NCBI GenBank assembly: GCA_030829545.1
Contig: JAURAI010000011.1
Span: forward strand, 1-50,753
From: Candidatus Poseidonia sp.
GTDB taxonomy: Archaea > Thermoplasmatota > Poseidoniia > Poseidoniales > Poseidoniaceae
Length of the DNA stretch: 50,753 nucleotides
Direction of reading: 5' to 3'
The notes under the pieces are model-generated. The model had not been told where the DNA came from and did not search any database. It saw only the letters and a program-made list of their open reading frames with translations. How positions within the stretch are numbered: position 1 is the first letter of the stretch; each line of letters opens with the position of its first letter. The position numbers and the translations under genes are program-made. This document shows positions 18,484 to 26,346 of this stretch, one piece after another.

Positions 18484-19521
18484 ATGGGGGGGGAAGACGG
18501 ACCGTTGTATGCTACGGTAATTCCTGTCCTCAACGAGCGCAATCACATTGAGATGTGTCTTCGTCCCCTTGTGCACCAAAGCATTGACCCATCCCTGCAC
18601 GTGATCATGGTCCTCGACGGTGGCTCCACGGATGGAACTCAAAAGGTGGTACAATCTTTGCAACAAGAATTCTCATCAGAGGAATATCCCGAATTGATCC
18701 TATTGGACAATCCTGGGCGAACGGTTTCCCACGGTCGCAATGAGGCGATGAAACACTTGCCTCCAACAGTCAAATTTCTAATTGAAATGATTGGCCATGC
18801 AAGCGTTAAATCAACCCACATCGAAGAACGCATCCAAGCGTGGGAACTTTGTGAACAAATCAGTACCAAACCTCTTGGTGGCGTTGGAGTGAAAGTATGC
18901 TCTCCAACCACGTCAATGACGCGCGTGGAATCGTGGATTGAATCAGCCCTTCTTTCACCCTTGGGTCAAAGTGGCGGCCAGTTCAGTGATTTCAGCGAGG
19001 TAGGGCCGACCCAAGTGCCGGCCTTTGTGATGCACCTTCGGAAGGCGATTGAGGCGGTTGGAGGTTGGGATGAGTCCTACCTCACCAGTCAAGACAGTGA
19101 GCTTTCAATGCGCCTGCTTCAGGCAGGGTACTCCCTCTATCGTTCTCCAAGCAGTGAGGTCGTCATGCGAAAACGGGACCGCCTTGGAAAGTGGTGGAAA
19201 ATGAGTCATCGTTACGGTTTTTGGCGCACCAAGGTACTGAAAAAGCATCCCAAACGAGCCAAGTGGCAAGAATTCCTTCCGCTCATTGGTCTGGTTGGAA
19301 CCTTGGGCCTTTTCCTCAGTGGCCTTCCAATGTGGTGGCTCGGGGCTGGACTCTATCTTGGCGTATTGTCCATTGAATCCTTGCGCCAAAGCATCCTGCG
19401 AAAAGACATCACTTGCTTGGTAGGTACTCCACTCGCATTGTTGATCCTGCATACTGGTTTTTCCATCGGTTTGGTGGATGGATTGGTCCGCAAAGGACGC
19501 ATGCCCAGTGACCGCAGTTAA
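18484..19521 (+). CDS. Family 2 glycosyltransferase with C-terminal membrane segments
   Basis: 345 residues. The GT-A fold is evident: ATVIPVLNERNHI at residues 10-22, MVLDGGSTDGT at 43-53 (donor-binding Asp), and SQDSELSMRLL near 202-212 in the place of the family's ED/DxE catalytic segment. RDRLGKWWKMSHRYGFWRTK resembles the basic QxxRW-like region of processive or ExoA-like enzymes. Two or three hydrophobic helices follow at about residues 265-335. It should transfer a sugar from a nucleotide or lipid-linked donor at the cytosolic membrane face, for S-layer, lipid or surface protein glycosylation; the acceptor cannot be read from sequence. The many N-x-S/T sequons in the neighbouring surface proteins make N-glycosylation a reasonable context. 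The next gene follows after 20 bp. Confidence 0.85.
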   Translation: MGGEDGPLYATVIPVLNERNHIEMCLRPLVHQSIDPSLHVIMVLDGGSTDGTQKVVQSLQQEFSSEEYPELILLDNPGRTVSHGRNEAMKHLPPTVKFLIEMIGHASVKSTHIEERIQAWELCEQISTKPLGGVGVKVCSPTTSMTRVESWIESALLSPLGQSGGQFSDFSEVGPTQVPAFVMHLRKAIEAVGGWDESYLTSQDSELSMRLLQAGYSLYRSPSSEVVMRKRDRLGKWWKMSHRYGFWRTKVLKKHPKRAKWQEFLPLIGLVGTLGLFLSGLPMWWLGAGLYLGVLSIESLRQSILRKDITCLVGTPLALLILHTGFSIGLVDGLVRKGRMPSDRS

Positions 19522-19541
19522 CACAACATGCCCATAGATAC

Positions 19542-20501
19542 ATGAGTCATGAACAAGAGCAGAGCGTGAGGTCGATGGTTGAAGCAAGGCGTCAAACCTC
19601 TCGCGGACTGACTGCGTTGCCTCTCCTTCTCATGGGCGCAACACATCTCTCGGTTCCACCCCTCCGGGCCATGTTTGAACTCGAACCTCGTTTGATGTAC
19701 GCCTATTACGGAGTCGCCATCGTTTTGGGCATTATCCTTTTTCGCAAATCACGTGTCGTGAAGGACCACGAATACAATCGTGCCAAAGCCATGAAGAAGA
19801 TCAAACACGTGTACGAGGCTGAACAGCGTGGCGTTTGGGAGACAAATGTTGAACTCAATCCAGAAATGGACGCTGTGACCAAAGCCGGGCTCAATCAAAG
19901 CGTTGCTGCTTTTTCCAGTGAAGCCCCGGAGATGGAAATCGAGGACGATGAACGTGTTGAAGTGAGCATGCTGACGGAATCACAACATGTTCGAAAAGCG
20001 TCAGCACGAGTCTCGGGTGAGGCTTCATTTGATGATGAAGCCATCACAGGAACGATTGGCGCTACCCGTAAAACAGGCTTGATGGATCAGGTATTGGACG
20101 CTATTTCTGGAATTTTTGGTCGTGATTCACGAGCACTTCGTGAACAACGGCGTCAGGCACGTCTCAAAGCCTCCGCTTCATCGTCTCCAGTAGTTGCTCA
20201 GCGACCAATTGCGCCTTTGAGGCTCACGAAAAGCAACGATGATACAGAAATTGATATGACCAGCATGAGCGATTCAGGCGGTGTGAAAACAGTCATTTCT
20301 TCTTCAGGTCAAGAGCGTGGTGCATACTCGGCAAGTGAAGAAAAAACCCTTCCTTCTGAATCCCTTGAAAGCATGGCTATGATGGGTCAAGCACCAAGTC
20401 CAAGCAATCGAATTCAAACTTCGGGACCGATTTGCCGAGGCTGCCAATCCCCCGTGACATCGAGCGAACGCTTTTGCCCACATTGTGGTCTGGATCTTTA
20501 G
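19542..20501 (+). CDS. Membrane protein with C-terminal zinc ribbon, unrecognised
   Basis: 319 residues: two hydrophobic helices at about 21-43 (LTALPLLLMGATHLSVPPLR) and 51-68 (YAYYGVAIVLGIILF), then a long polar, Ser/Glu-rich and probably disordered cytosolic part (about 70-295), ending in a zinc ribbon CRGCQSP...CPHCGLDL at 298-319. Such terminal ribbons are common in archaeal membrane proteins of unknown role. It lies between a glycosyltransferase and dnaJ on the same strand with short gaps (20 and 58 bp), so the three may be co-transcribed. I do not recognise a named family; the ribbon is the only identifiable domain. Confidence 0.75.
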   Translation: MSHEQEQSVRSMVEARRQTSRGLTALPLLLMGATHLSVPPLRAMFELEPRLMYAYYGVAIVLGIILFRKSRVVKDHEYNRAKAMKKIKHVYEAEQRGVWETNVELNPEMDAVTKAGLNQSVAAFSSEAPEMEIEDDERVEVSMLTESQHVRKASARVSGEASFDDEAITGTIGATRKTGLMDQVLDAISGIFGRDSRALREQRRQARLKASASSSPVVAQRPIAPLRLTKSNDDTEIDMTSMSDSGGVKTVISSSGQERGAYSASEEKTLPSESLESMAMMGQAPSPSNRIQTSGPICRGCQSPVTSSERFCPHCGLDL

Positions 20502-20528
20502 TGAACGACCCGTGAGATTGAAAGCAGA

Positions 20529-20552
20529 CCCCTCCTCGTGCGGGTAAGGGGG
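20529..20552 (+). promoter_or_regulatory. Possible hairpin masking the dnaJ ribosome-binding site
   Basis: CCCCT at 20529-20533 can pair with AGGGG at 20547-20551, the latter being most of the Shine-Dalgarno-like AGGGGG before dnaJ. Inside, CC (534-535) can pair with GG (543-544), leaving a TA bulge. If formed in the mRNA it would hide the ribosome-binding site and could open on warming, as RNA thermometers of heat-shock genes do. This is read by eye only and no energy was computed. Confidence 0.3.
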
Positions 20553-20559
20553 CACTGTT

Positions 20560-21681
20560 CTGGCTGACAAACGAGACTACTACGAGGTGTTGGGCGTTGA
20601 ACGCTCAGCCAGCGATGGTGATCTCAAAAATGCCTTTCGTCGGCTTGCCCGAAAGTATCACCCCGACCGCAGCACAGAAGAAGACGCTGAAGATCGCTTC
20701 AAAGAAATACAAGAGGCATATGCTATTCTCTCGGATTCTCAAAAGCGTGCACATTATGATCGATTTGGACATGATGGCCCTCAAGGCAATCCCTTTGGTG
20801 GATTTGGTGGAGGTGGTTTCAATATCAATCTTGAAGACATCCTCGGAGGGGACTTCTTCTCGTCCATGTTTGGGGGCTCCTCACGCCGACGAAGTCGGAG
20901 AGGCTCTGATATTCTTCTTCGACACTCCATCGACCTTGTTGATGTGTTGAACGGTACTGACCAAGAGGTTACACTGGACTTGCCCAAGCCTTGCTCCTCT
21001 TGTGACGGTACGGGTGCAGATGGTGGCGACCTGGTATCTTGCTCACGGTGTTCGGGGCAGGGGCAAGTTCGTGTCCGCCAACAGGTGGGCCCCTTCATCC
21101 AAGAATCAGTTCAGCCTTGCGATGCCTGTTCAGGCAGAGGAAGTGTGAGCGAAAAATCATGTGACGATTGCTCGGGTAAAGGGCGCTCAATGGAAAGTAC
21201 AACACTCCGTTTTTCCGTCCCTCTTGGTACTGAAGACGGTAGTCGCCTTCGCATGCGAGGCAAGGGTGAACCAGCCCCTCAAGGTCAGGGAGAATACGGT
21301 GACCTCTTCATTGAACTTGAAGTAGAACAGCATCCTTGGTTTGAGCGCAGCAATTCGGATCTGATCATGTCATTGCCCCTCGGTTACCCCGACCTCCTTC
21401 TTGGAACGAGCATCACCATTGACCATTTGGATGGAAAACCCCTGGTTGTCAAAGTCCCCTCCAACTCAAATTCCGGTGAAACCATTGAAATCAAGAAGAG
21501 GGGATTGCCAAGACAGCGAGGCAATGGTCGCGGAGACGTCATTGTCCTGTTGAAATTGCACATGCCGGCAAAGGTTCCCAAAGCAGCCAAGAAAACCATG
21601 GCCACGCTTCGAGATGAATTAGGTCCCAAAGACCAACAACAAAGCATCATTGATGACGCACGAGAACGTCGAAATTCATGA
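20560..21681 (+). CDS. dnaJ: Chaperone DnaJ (Hsp40, type I)
   Basis: 373 residues if started at the CTG at 20560, which gives MADKRDYYEVLGVE, the standard DnaJ start; AGGGGG lies about 7 nt upstream. The first ATG/GTG/TTG in frame is the GTG at 20587, which would cut off helix I of the J domain, and a TAA at 20545-20547 closes the frame upstream. Domains: J domain 1-70 with HPD in YHPDRS; Gly/Phe region 75-95; zinc domain with four CxxCxGxG repeats (CSSCDGTG, CSRCSGQG, CDACSGRG, CDDCSGKG); C-terminal substrate-binding domains. It stimulates DnaK ATPase and delivers unfolded proteins. This is the bacterial-type DnaJ that some mesophilic euryarchaea acquired with DnaK and GrpE; neither partner is in this window. 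Its 3' end overlaps the convergent membrane-protein gene by 6 bp. Confidence 0.93.
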   Translation: MADKRDYYEVLGVERSASDGDLKNAFRRLARKYHPDRSTEEDAEDRFKEIQEAYAILSDSQKRAHYDRFGHDGPQGNPFGGFGGGGFNINLEDILGGDFFSSMFGGSSRRRSRRGSDILLRHSIDLVDVLNGTDQEVTLDLPKPCSSCDGTGADGGDLVSCSRCSGQGQVRVRQQVGPFIQESVQPCDACSGRGSVSEKSCDDCSGKGRSMESTTLRFSVPLGTEDGSRLRMRGKGEPAPQGQGEYGDLFIELEVEQHPWFERSNSDLIMSLPLGYPDLLLGTSITIDHLDGKPLVVKVPSNSNSGETIEIKKRGLPRQRGNGRGDVIVLLKLHMPAKVPKAAKKTMATLRDELGPKDQQQSIIDDARERRNS

Positions 21682-23889
21682 TTCTTCAAGAGCTCGTGCG
21701 AGAGTCTCTGGAATTCGTGCTGCGAATGGCTGCTGATTGATTCGTCCGTTGAGTTCAATGTCTACAGAGGGAGCATTTCCATTCAATTCGACCATCAAAA
21801 AAGTGCGATGGCCTTGTCCGAGGGCGTCCAAAAAGATCTCTTCACCTTGGTGCAAAAATCGGGGCTCAACGGAAACCACTTCGTACGCAGCACCATCGGG
21901 TGCATCAAATCGCAATGCTGCCAACTCCCAATCACCTTCAATGACATGGATACCTATCACCAAAGGCCAACTTCCTTCAACTTTTGCGAGCCGCTGGTCA
22001 ACCCGCCAAACAGCCATAGCCAGATGTTCTGTACGATGATGGAGTGTTGGTTCACCCCACGCATCCATGCCATCCTCCCACTCTAATTGGGCAACAGCAT
22101 GGAGGGCTCGAGCAATGTCTTTTTGCGAGGACTTCACGTTGAGTTCTCCTGCGTCCAAACGTGCACTGTACCATGCAAGGCGTTCCTTTTTCTCGCTAAT
22201 TTCACGACCAAAGTCTTTGGCTCGTTTGATATCAATAGCCAGGTAAAGGACCGGTATCAAAAACAGGGCTCCGAGGAACCACCGCGCAAAACCTCCCCAA
22301 AATACAGCATCTTCACTCGGAGGAAACCAGGGTTCATCACCCTCGTCAACCAGTGCATAGGTGGAAGTGATTCTGTAGGCGTGAGCAGGGACATCTTCAC
22401 CCCAGTTATGTTGTGTGACATCGGATGCATTTTGGAAGCGCAATTGCAGGTATTGTGTCCCTCTTCCAACCTGCAGGCCGAGCTTCAATTGGTCTGCTGC
22501 TGGCCGGGTGATGTCCGTGTTCAGGACCTCGCCAGTCGTTTGGTCAATGTCCCAGACTTGAAGTTCTAAATCAGAGATATTCCCCTCAACGGTGAATTGG
22601 AGGAAATGAATCGAATCCATCCAACCGTCAACCTCCATCCGGTAGGTATCCACCGTATCGTGAACTCCGAGGGTGAACTGGGCCTCAAGACTGCTCGTCA
22701 AATTCAGAAGTGGCCACGAAGCGTTGTTCTCTTCACTCCAAGGTGGCAGGAATGATGGGGCTTCCAAGCCATTGACGTCACTGAAATCATGGATGGTGAC
22801 CTCCACGCCAAAGGCCTGAGTTTGTGAGATGATGACTCGTCCTCCATCAACACCAGGATAGGGATAGGTGCGAAGGGATTCACCTTCAATCAGCGTGTGC
22901 TGGACGCCTTGAACCCAGTTTCCGTTTAACAATTGGTCAACTTGCAGGGTAACAGCACCTAAGCGTGTGTGGAGGTCCAAAGAGCGGGTATCATTCCAAT
23001 CAAAGGGAGCAACTGTCGAATTGTGGCCGAGGACTTCCCGTCCGTGATGCAAGTCATGTCCGATCAGCGGAGTGGTTGGTTGTGCCTCATACATGTACAG
23101 GTGAGCACTCCACAGCGTCGGACCGACGCTTGTCCCCAACCGTGCAATAAATCGCCCATTGTCCGGGGCAGTCCACCATGCGGAGGATGGTGCTTGTGCT
23201 GAAAGTTCTGAAAAAGCATCAAGCAGGTGGTGCTCATTGCCCAACAGGGTTTCCGTTGTGCTGTTTTGGAAGTACATTTGCAAGTTCACATCGTCGGTAG
23301 ATTCCAACCATTGCCACTCAAGGGTATCTCCAATTGAAACATTGATGGTCACGTATTCATCATGTTCGGAATCCAGTATGCCAGAGTGATGAAGGTTGGA
23401 AAGTTCGTCGTTATCAATACCAGCCAAGGTGTCTCTGGCAGTGTCCATACACATGCTTGCATTGACGCAGCGGCCAATTTCCTGTGAGATTACTGTCGTG
23501 GACGGGCTAGGACGAATTGTTGGATTGGTATCGGAGATGTTCTTCGCCAATGAAACACGTACGGTCTCATCAACAGAGGTACTGAGGGTCAGGTTCAGTT
23601 CAGTTGCATCTCCTGTGAAGAGAACGACCTGTTGGCCATCAGTCGTTGAGGCCTCGTCGTAAGCCAGTGTGATTTCACACGAATTGCAATCGACACTTAC
23701 CATGGTGTAGGTGTCGGGTTCAACCATTAGACTTGCTGTGTAGGTCTCGTCTGCATCAAGGTTGAACGTGTTGATACGTTGGTCGGCGACGAATTCAATG
23801 GGATTGGCTGCTGCTTGTGGAGGGAGCGCTGCCATCAGAAAGAGGCCGAGAAGAAGGACGGCTGATGCTCTCAGGTACTGCCTTCCCAT
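21676..23889 (-). CDS. Single-pass membrane protein with large glycosylated-type ectodomain
   Basis: 737 residues. Signal peptide MGRQYLRASAVLLLGLFLMA, cut probably after QAAA. The ectodomain (about 30-525) is beta-rich with many N-x-S/T sequons and a few Cys (CNSC near 68, CVNASMC near 140) that could form disulfides. One membrane helix lies at about 530-551 (WFLGALFLIPVLYLAI). The tail of about 185 residues is an apparently folded cytosolic region: first helical and charged (DFGREISEKKERLAWYSARL), then beta-like to the end. Four-part order signal-ectodomain-helix-soluble tail suggests a receptor or link between surface and cytosol, but no domain is recognised. Start ATG is clear from the signal peptide. 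It diverges from arcS with a 42-bp gap. Confidence 0.8.
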   Translation of the reverse strand: MGRQYLRASAVLLLGLFLMAALPPQAAANPIEFVADQRINTFNLDADETYTASLMVEPDTYTMVSVDCNSCEITLAYDEASTTDGQQVVLFTGDATELNLTLSTSVDETVRVSLAKNISDTNPTIRPSPSTTVISQEIGRCVNASMCMDTARDTLAGIDNDELSNLHHSGILDSEHDEYVTINVSIGDTLEWQWLESTDDVNLQMYFQNSTTETLLGNEHHLLDAFSELSAQAPSSAWWTAPDNGRFIARLGTSVGPTLWSAHLYMYEAQPTTPLIGHDLHHGREVLGHNSTVAPFDWNDTRSLDLHTRLGAVTLQVDQLLNGNWVQGVQHTLIEGESLRTYPYPGVDGGRVIISQTQAFGVEVTIHDFSDVNGLEAPSFLPPWSEENNASWPLLNLTSSLEAQFTLGVHDTVDTYRMEVDGWMDSIHFLQFTVEGNISDLELQVWDIDQTTGEVLNTDITRPAADQLKLGLQVGRGTQYLQLRFQNASDVTQHNWGEDVPAHAYRITSTYALVDEGDEPWFPPSEDAVFWGGFARWFLGALFLIPVLYLAIDIKRAKDFGREISEKKERLAWYSARLDAGELNVKSSQKDIARALHAVAQLEWEDGMDAWGEPTLHHRTEHLAMAVWRVDQRLAKVEGSWPLVIGIHVIEGDWELAALRFDAPDGAAYEVVSVEPRFLHQGEEIFLDALGQGHRTFLMVELNGNAPSVDIELNGRINQQPFAARIPETLARALEES

Positions 23890-23931
23890 GCGTTGGCGTA
23901 GCGGTGATGACTTTCAAATCAATCCCCTCAT

Positions 23932-25752
23932 TTGGTTCAAACCCTTGAAGAAGACGGGCGACCCCGACGCGTCATGGGCGAGGGCTTAGCACGCACCGTG
24001 ATGCACCGTCATCGCTATTCTCGTCAATGGGGTTTGGGAGATCGCAAATCTCCTGCCAGCCTCACGCCATCGCTTGTCCTCATGGATGACGATGTTGCTC
24101 TTCCGCTGCCTTATGCGCCCTTCAGCACCTCGTCCACATCAACGCTCCCCGCAACGCTTGAAATGAATGCACGTGGTGCTTTTGTGGCTCCTGAATTTAG
24201 CGAGATTGGGCCGTCGTATTCAGTAGGTGTTGGCCATGTGCTTCCTCCGTCTCTTGAGGATGCTAATGCGGGGGAGGTCCAAGGGACATCCTCCCTCCTG
24301 CCGGTATCGTGGCAACGAATGAATCACGACGAAGGCCTCCTCGAACCGTCCCTTTCTCCCGATATTGTTGTGCTGACCGATGCGGTGCAACTTGCTGGAC
24401 AAGGTCAGAAATTATCACAGGCCATTCTTGCTCTCAAACAACGCTTCCCCGGGGCGCTTCTTTGGGCTCCAGGTCTCGGTGGTCCAGACAACGTCGCTTT
24501 GCTCACACTCATGGGTGTTGACCTCTTCGACATGGCACGTAGCCGTGAAGCTTGTGCCAATGAGGCACTCCTCACCCAACAAGGTCCGAGGTTTCCGCTG
24601 GACCACGAAGCCTTCGTCATGGAGGCTCAGGCCTATCATTGGATGAAAGCACTCGATGAAGTGCGAGCAGCGATGATTCATGGCACGCTTTCTACGCTTG
24701 CAGAACGCCAATCTCTTTCAAGCCCGAAATCTGTTGAGCATCTGCGACACCACCGTCACCTCGTTAGCCAACAACACGATGCGCTCTCATCGCATGTCAA
24801 AGCAGACCAGCTCTTTGCCTGTTTCAGCGAATCAGCCCTGCATGACCCGCTTGTTGAACAGTGGGAGCAATTCATGACTTCATCGTATCAAACACCCGAA
24901 CCAGTTCGTGAGGTCATGATTCTCCTGCCTTGCTCTGCACGGAAGCCATACCGACTCTCTAAGACTCACAGTCGGTTTATCCGTGCCATCCAATCAACGG
25001 GCTGCCATGAAGTGATGATGACTTCGCCTCTCGGTTTGGTTCCCCGTGACCTTGAGGATGTATGGCCTGCTTCCAATTACGATGTGCCGGTGACGGGTGA
25101 TTGGTCACTGGATGAGTTGGCCCGAGTTGAGCGGATGCTGAAGTCTCTTGTCAAACGAATCGGCTACAAACGAATTATCAACCATACCAACTTAGATTTG
25201 GGCTTTCTTGAGATTGAAGTTGTGAATACTCGGGAAGGGCGAGGTTCAACCAATCATGACGCTCTTCAAGATCTCACAGCAGCTGTGAACGACGCCGTTA
25301 CGACCTATGAGTTGCGCAATCAAAAAAACAGCCATCGACTTTTGGAGCACTTCAAGAGCATCGCTCGAAAGACAATGAAAAATGATGAATGGTGCGAGAA
25401 TATAGTCATTCGAGGTAAGTTACCACGGTGGCGGCTGGAGTTAGACGGCACACAAATTGCCGTTTGGTCGATTGATCGAAATGGTTTTTCCTTCTCAAGG
25501 GCTTCAATTGATCTCTTGGCTCAGCACGATGCGTTGCCTAAAATCCATCTTGTCGCCGAAACAGTTTGGAAAGGCGATGTCTTTGCCCAGATGGTTCAAT
25601 CCTACGACCCAATGATTCGCTGTGGCGACGATTTGCTCGTTTATCAAAACGGAACCGTGATTGGCCTCGCTCGGGCCATTGCACCAGGATGGGAGTGGGC
25701 AGGAACACCGGGTACTCTAGCCAAATCACATCAGCGCAAAAAGATGCGATGA
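23932..25752 (+). CDS. arcS: Archaeosine synthase ArcS (TGT-related)
   Basis: 606 residues from a TTG at 23932 (no in-frame ATG occurs nearby upstream; an in-frame stop at 23908-23910 limits the frame). The first 300 or so residues are a tRNA-guanine-transglycosylase-like barrel without the usual catalytic Asp pair obvious. Then comes the ArcS signature LLPCSARKPYRLSKTH at about residues 331-346, and a C-terminal PUA domain at about 520-600 (WKGDVFAQMV...MIRCGDDLLVYQNG...GLARA). ArcS converts preQ0 at position 15 of archaeal tRNAs towards archaeosine (G+), by adding lysine which a radical SAM partner then processes, or by amidotransfer in some groups. Archaeosine stabilises the tRNA core. Position just before rps15, with 76 bp between, places it in a translation neighbourhood. 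Family assignment is firm; the start codon is not. Confidence 0.88.
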   Translation: MVQTLEEDGRPRRVMGEGLARTVMHRHRYSRQWGLGDRKSPASLTPSLVLMDDDVALPLPYAPFSTSSTSTLPATLEMNARGAFVAPEFSEIGPSYSVGVGHVLPPSLEDANAGEVQGTSSLLPVSWQRMNHDEGLLEPSLSPDIVVLTDAVQLAGQGQKLSQAILALKQRFPGALLWAPGLGGPDNVALLTLMGVDLFDMARSREACANEALLTQQGPRFPLDHEAFVMEAQAYHWMKALDEVRAAMIHGTLSTLAERQSLSSPKSVEHLRHHRHLVSQQHDALSSHVKADQLFACFSESALHDPLVEQWEQFMTSSYQTPEPVREVMILLPCSARKPYRLSKTHSRFIRAIQSTGCHEVMMTSPLGLVPRDLEDVWPASNYDVPVTGDWSLDELARVERMLKSLVKRIGYKRIINHTNLDLGFLEIEVVNTREGRGSTNHDALQDLTAAVNDAVTTYELRNQKNSHRLLEHFKSIARKTMKNDEWCENIVIRGKLPRWRLELDGTQIAVWSIDRNGFSFSRASIDLLAQHDALPKIHLVAETVWKGDVFAQMVQSYDPMIRCGDDLLVYQNGTVIGLARAIAPGWEWAGTPGTLAKSHQRKKMR

Positions 25753-25828
25753 GGCCTCATGCGCTCTTCGTACCGTGCGGAGTGATTAAGAAGGGGAGAT
25801 AAGTCGGAAGGTCGCTTGGTGACGCTCT

Positions 25829-26287
25829 ATGGCACGTATGTACAAGTCTCGTAAAGGCCAAAGTGGCTCAACCCGCCCGCATGTTCTAGAGGCACCTGGA
25901 TGGTCCAATACGGACAAAGATGCCGTTACATCCCTCATTCTTGACCTTGCTAAGGCTGGCAAATCAACCTCTGAAATCGGCATGATTCTCCGTGACAAGC
26001 ACGCTGTCCCCAACGTCCGCTTGGTCGTCGGCAAGCGCCTTGGCCAAGTTTTGGCTGAGAATGAAATGGGCGGTACTTACCCTGAAGATATGATGAACCT
26101 CATGCGCCAAGCAGTCGCCATCATCAACCACTTGGGTTCAGGCAATCACAAGGACTTGCACAACAAGCGTGCTTTGGAAATCACCGAATCCAAGATTCGC
26201 CGTCTCGCAAATTACTACAAGGGAGAAAACCGTCTTCCTGCTGAATGGCGCTACAAGCGTGATGAACTCCGCTTGATGGTTGAGTGA
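25829..26287 (+). CDS. rps15: 30S ribosomal protein uS15
   Basis: 152 residues, the usual archaeal/eukaryotic length, with the N-terminal extension MARMYKSRKGQSGSTRP absent from bacterial S15. The core includes LAKAGKSTSEIGMILRDKHAVPNVR and the rRNA-binding segment LHNKRALEITESKIRRLANYY. It binds 16S rRNA at the h20-22 junction and helps nucleate the platform of the small subunit. GGTGA lies about 7 nt before the ATG. In many archaea rps15 is followed by a recJ-like gene, and here the next gene may be a diverged form of that neighbour. Confidence 0.97.
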   Translation: MARMYKSRKGQSGSTRPHVLEAPGWSNTDKDAVTSLILDLAKAGKSTSEIGMILRDKHAVPNVRLVVGKRLGQVLAENEMGGTYPEDMMNLMRQAVAIINHLGSGNHKDLHNKRALEITESKIRRLANYYKGENRLPAEWRYKRDELRLMVE

Positions 26288-26306
26288 TTCATCACTCGAA
26301 ATAAAC
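26282..26306. promoter_or_regulatory. Dyad over the rps15 stop followed by a TATA-like box
   Basis: GAGTGAT-TC-ATCACTC at 26282-26297 is a perfect 7-bp inverted repeat with a 2-nt spacer and includes the rps15 stop codon. AAATAAAC at 26299-26306 directly after it could be a TATA box about 45 nt before the ATG of the next gene, leaving a leader of about 20 nt. A factor bound to the dyad would cover the BRE position. A weaker ACACC...GGTGT hairpin follows at about 26305-26321. Confidence 0.35.
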
Positions 26307-26346
26307 ACCTTGATTTGGTGTCGTTGTCTCGTATGATCGATAGACG

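Noticed and set aside
18394-18666. N-terminal extension of the UPF0201 gene to 18666
   Set aside because: It would overlap the glycosyltransferase start on the other strand, and the added 91 residues show no family similarity.
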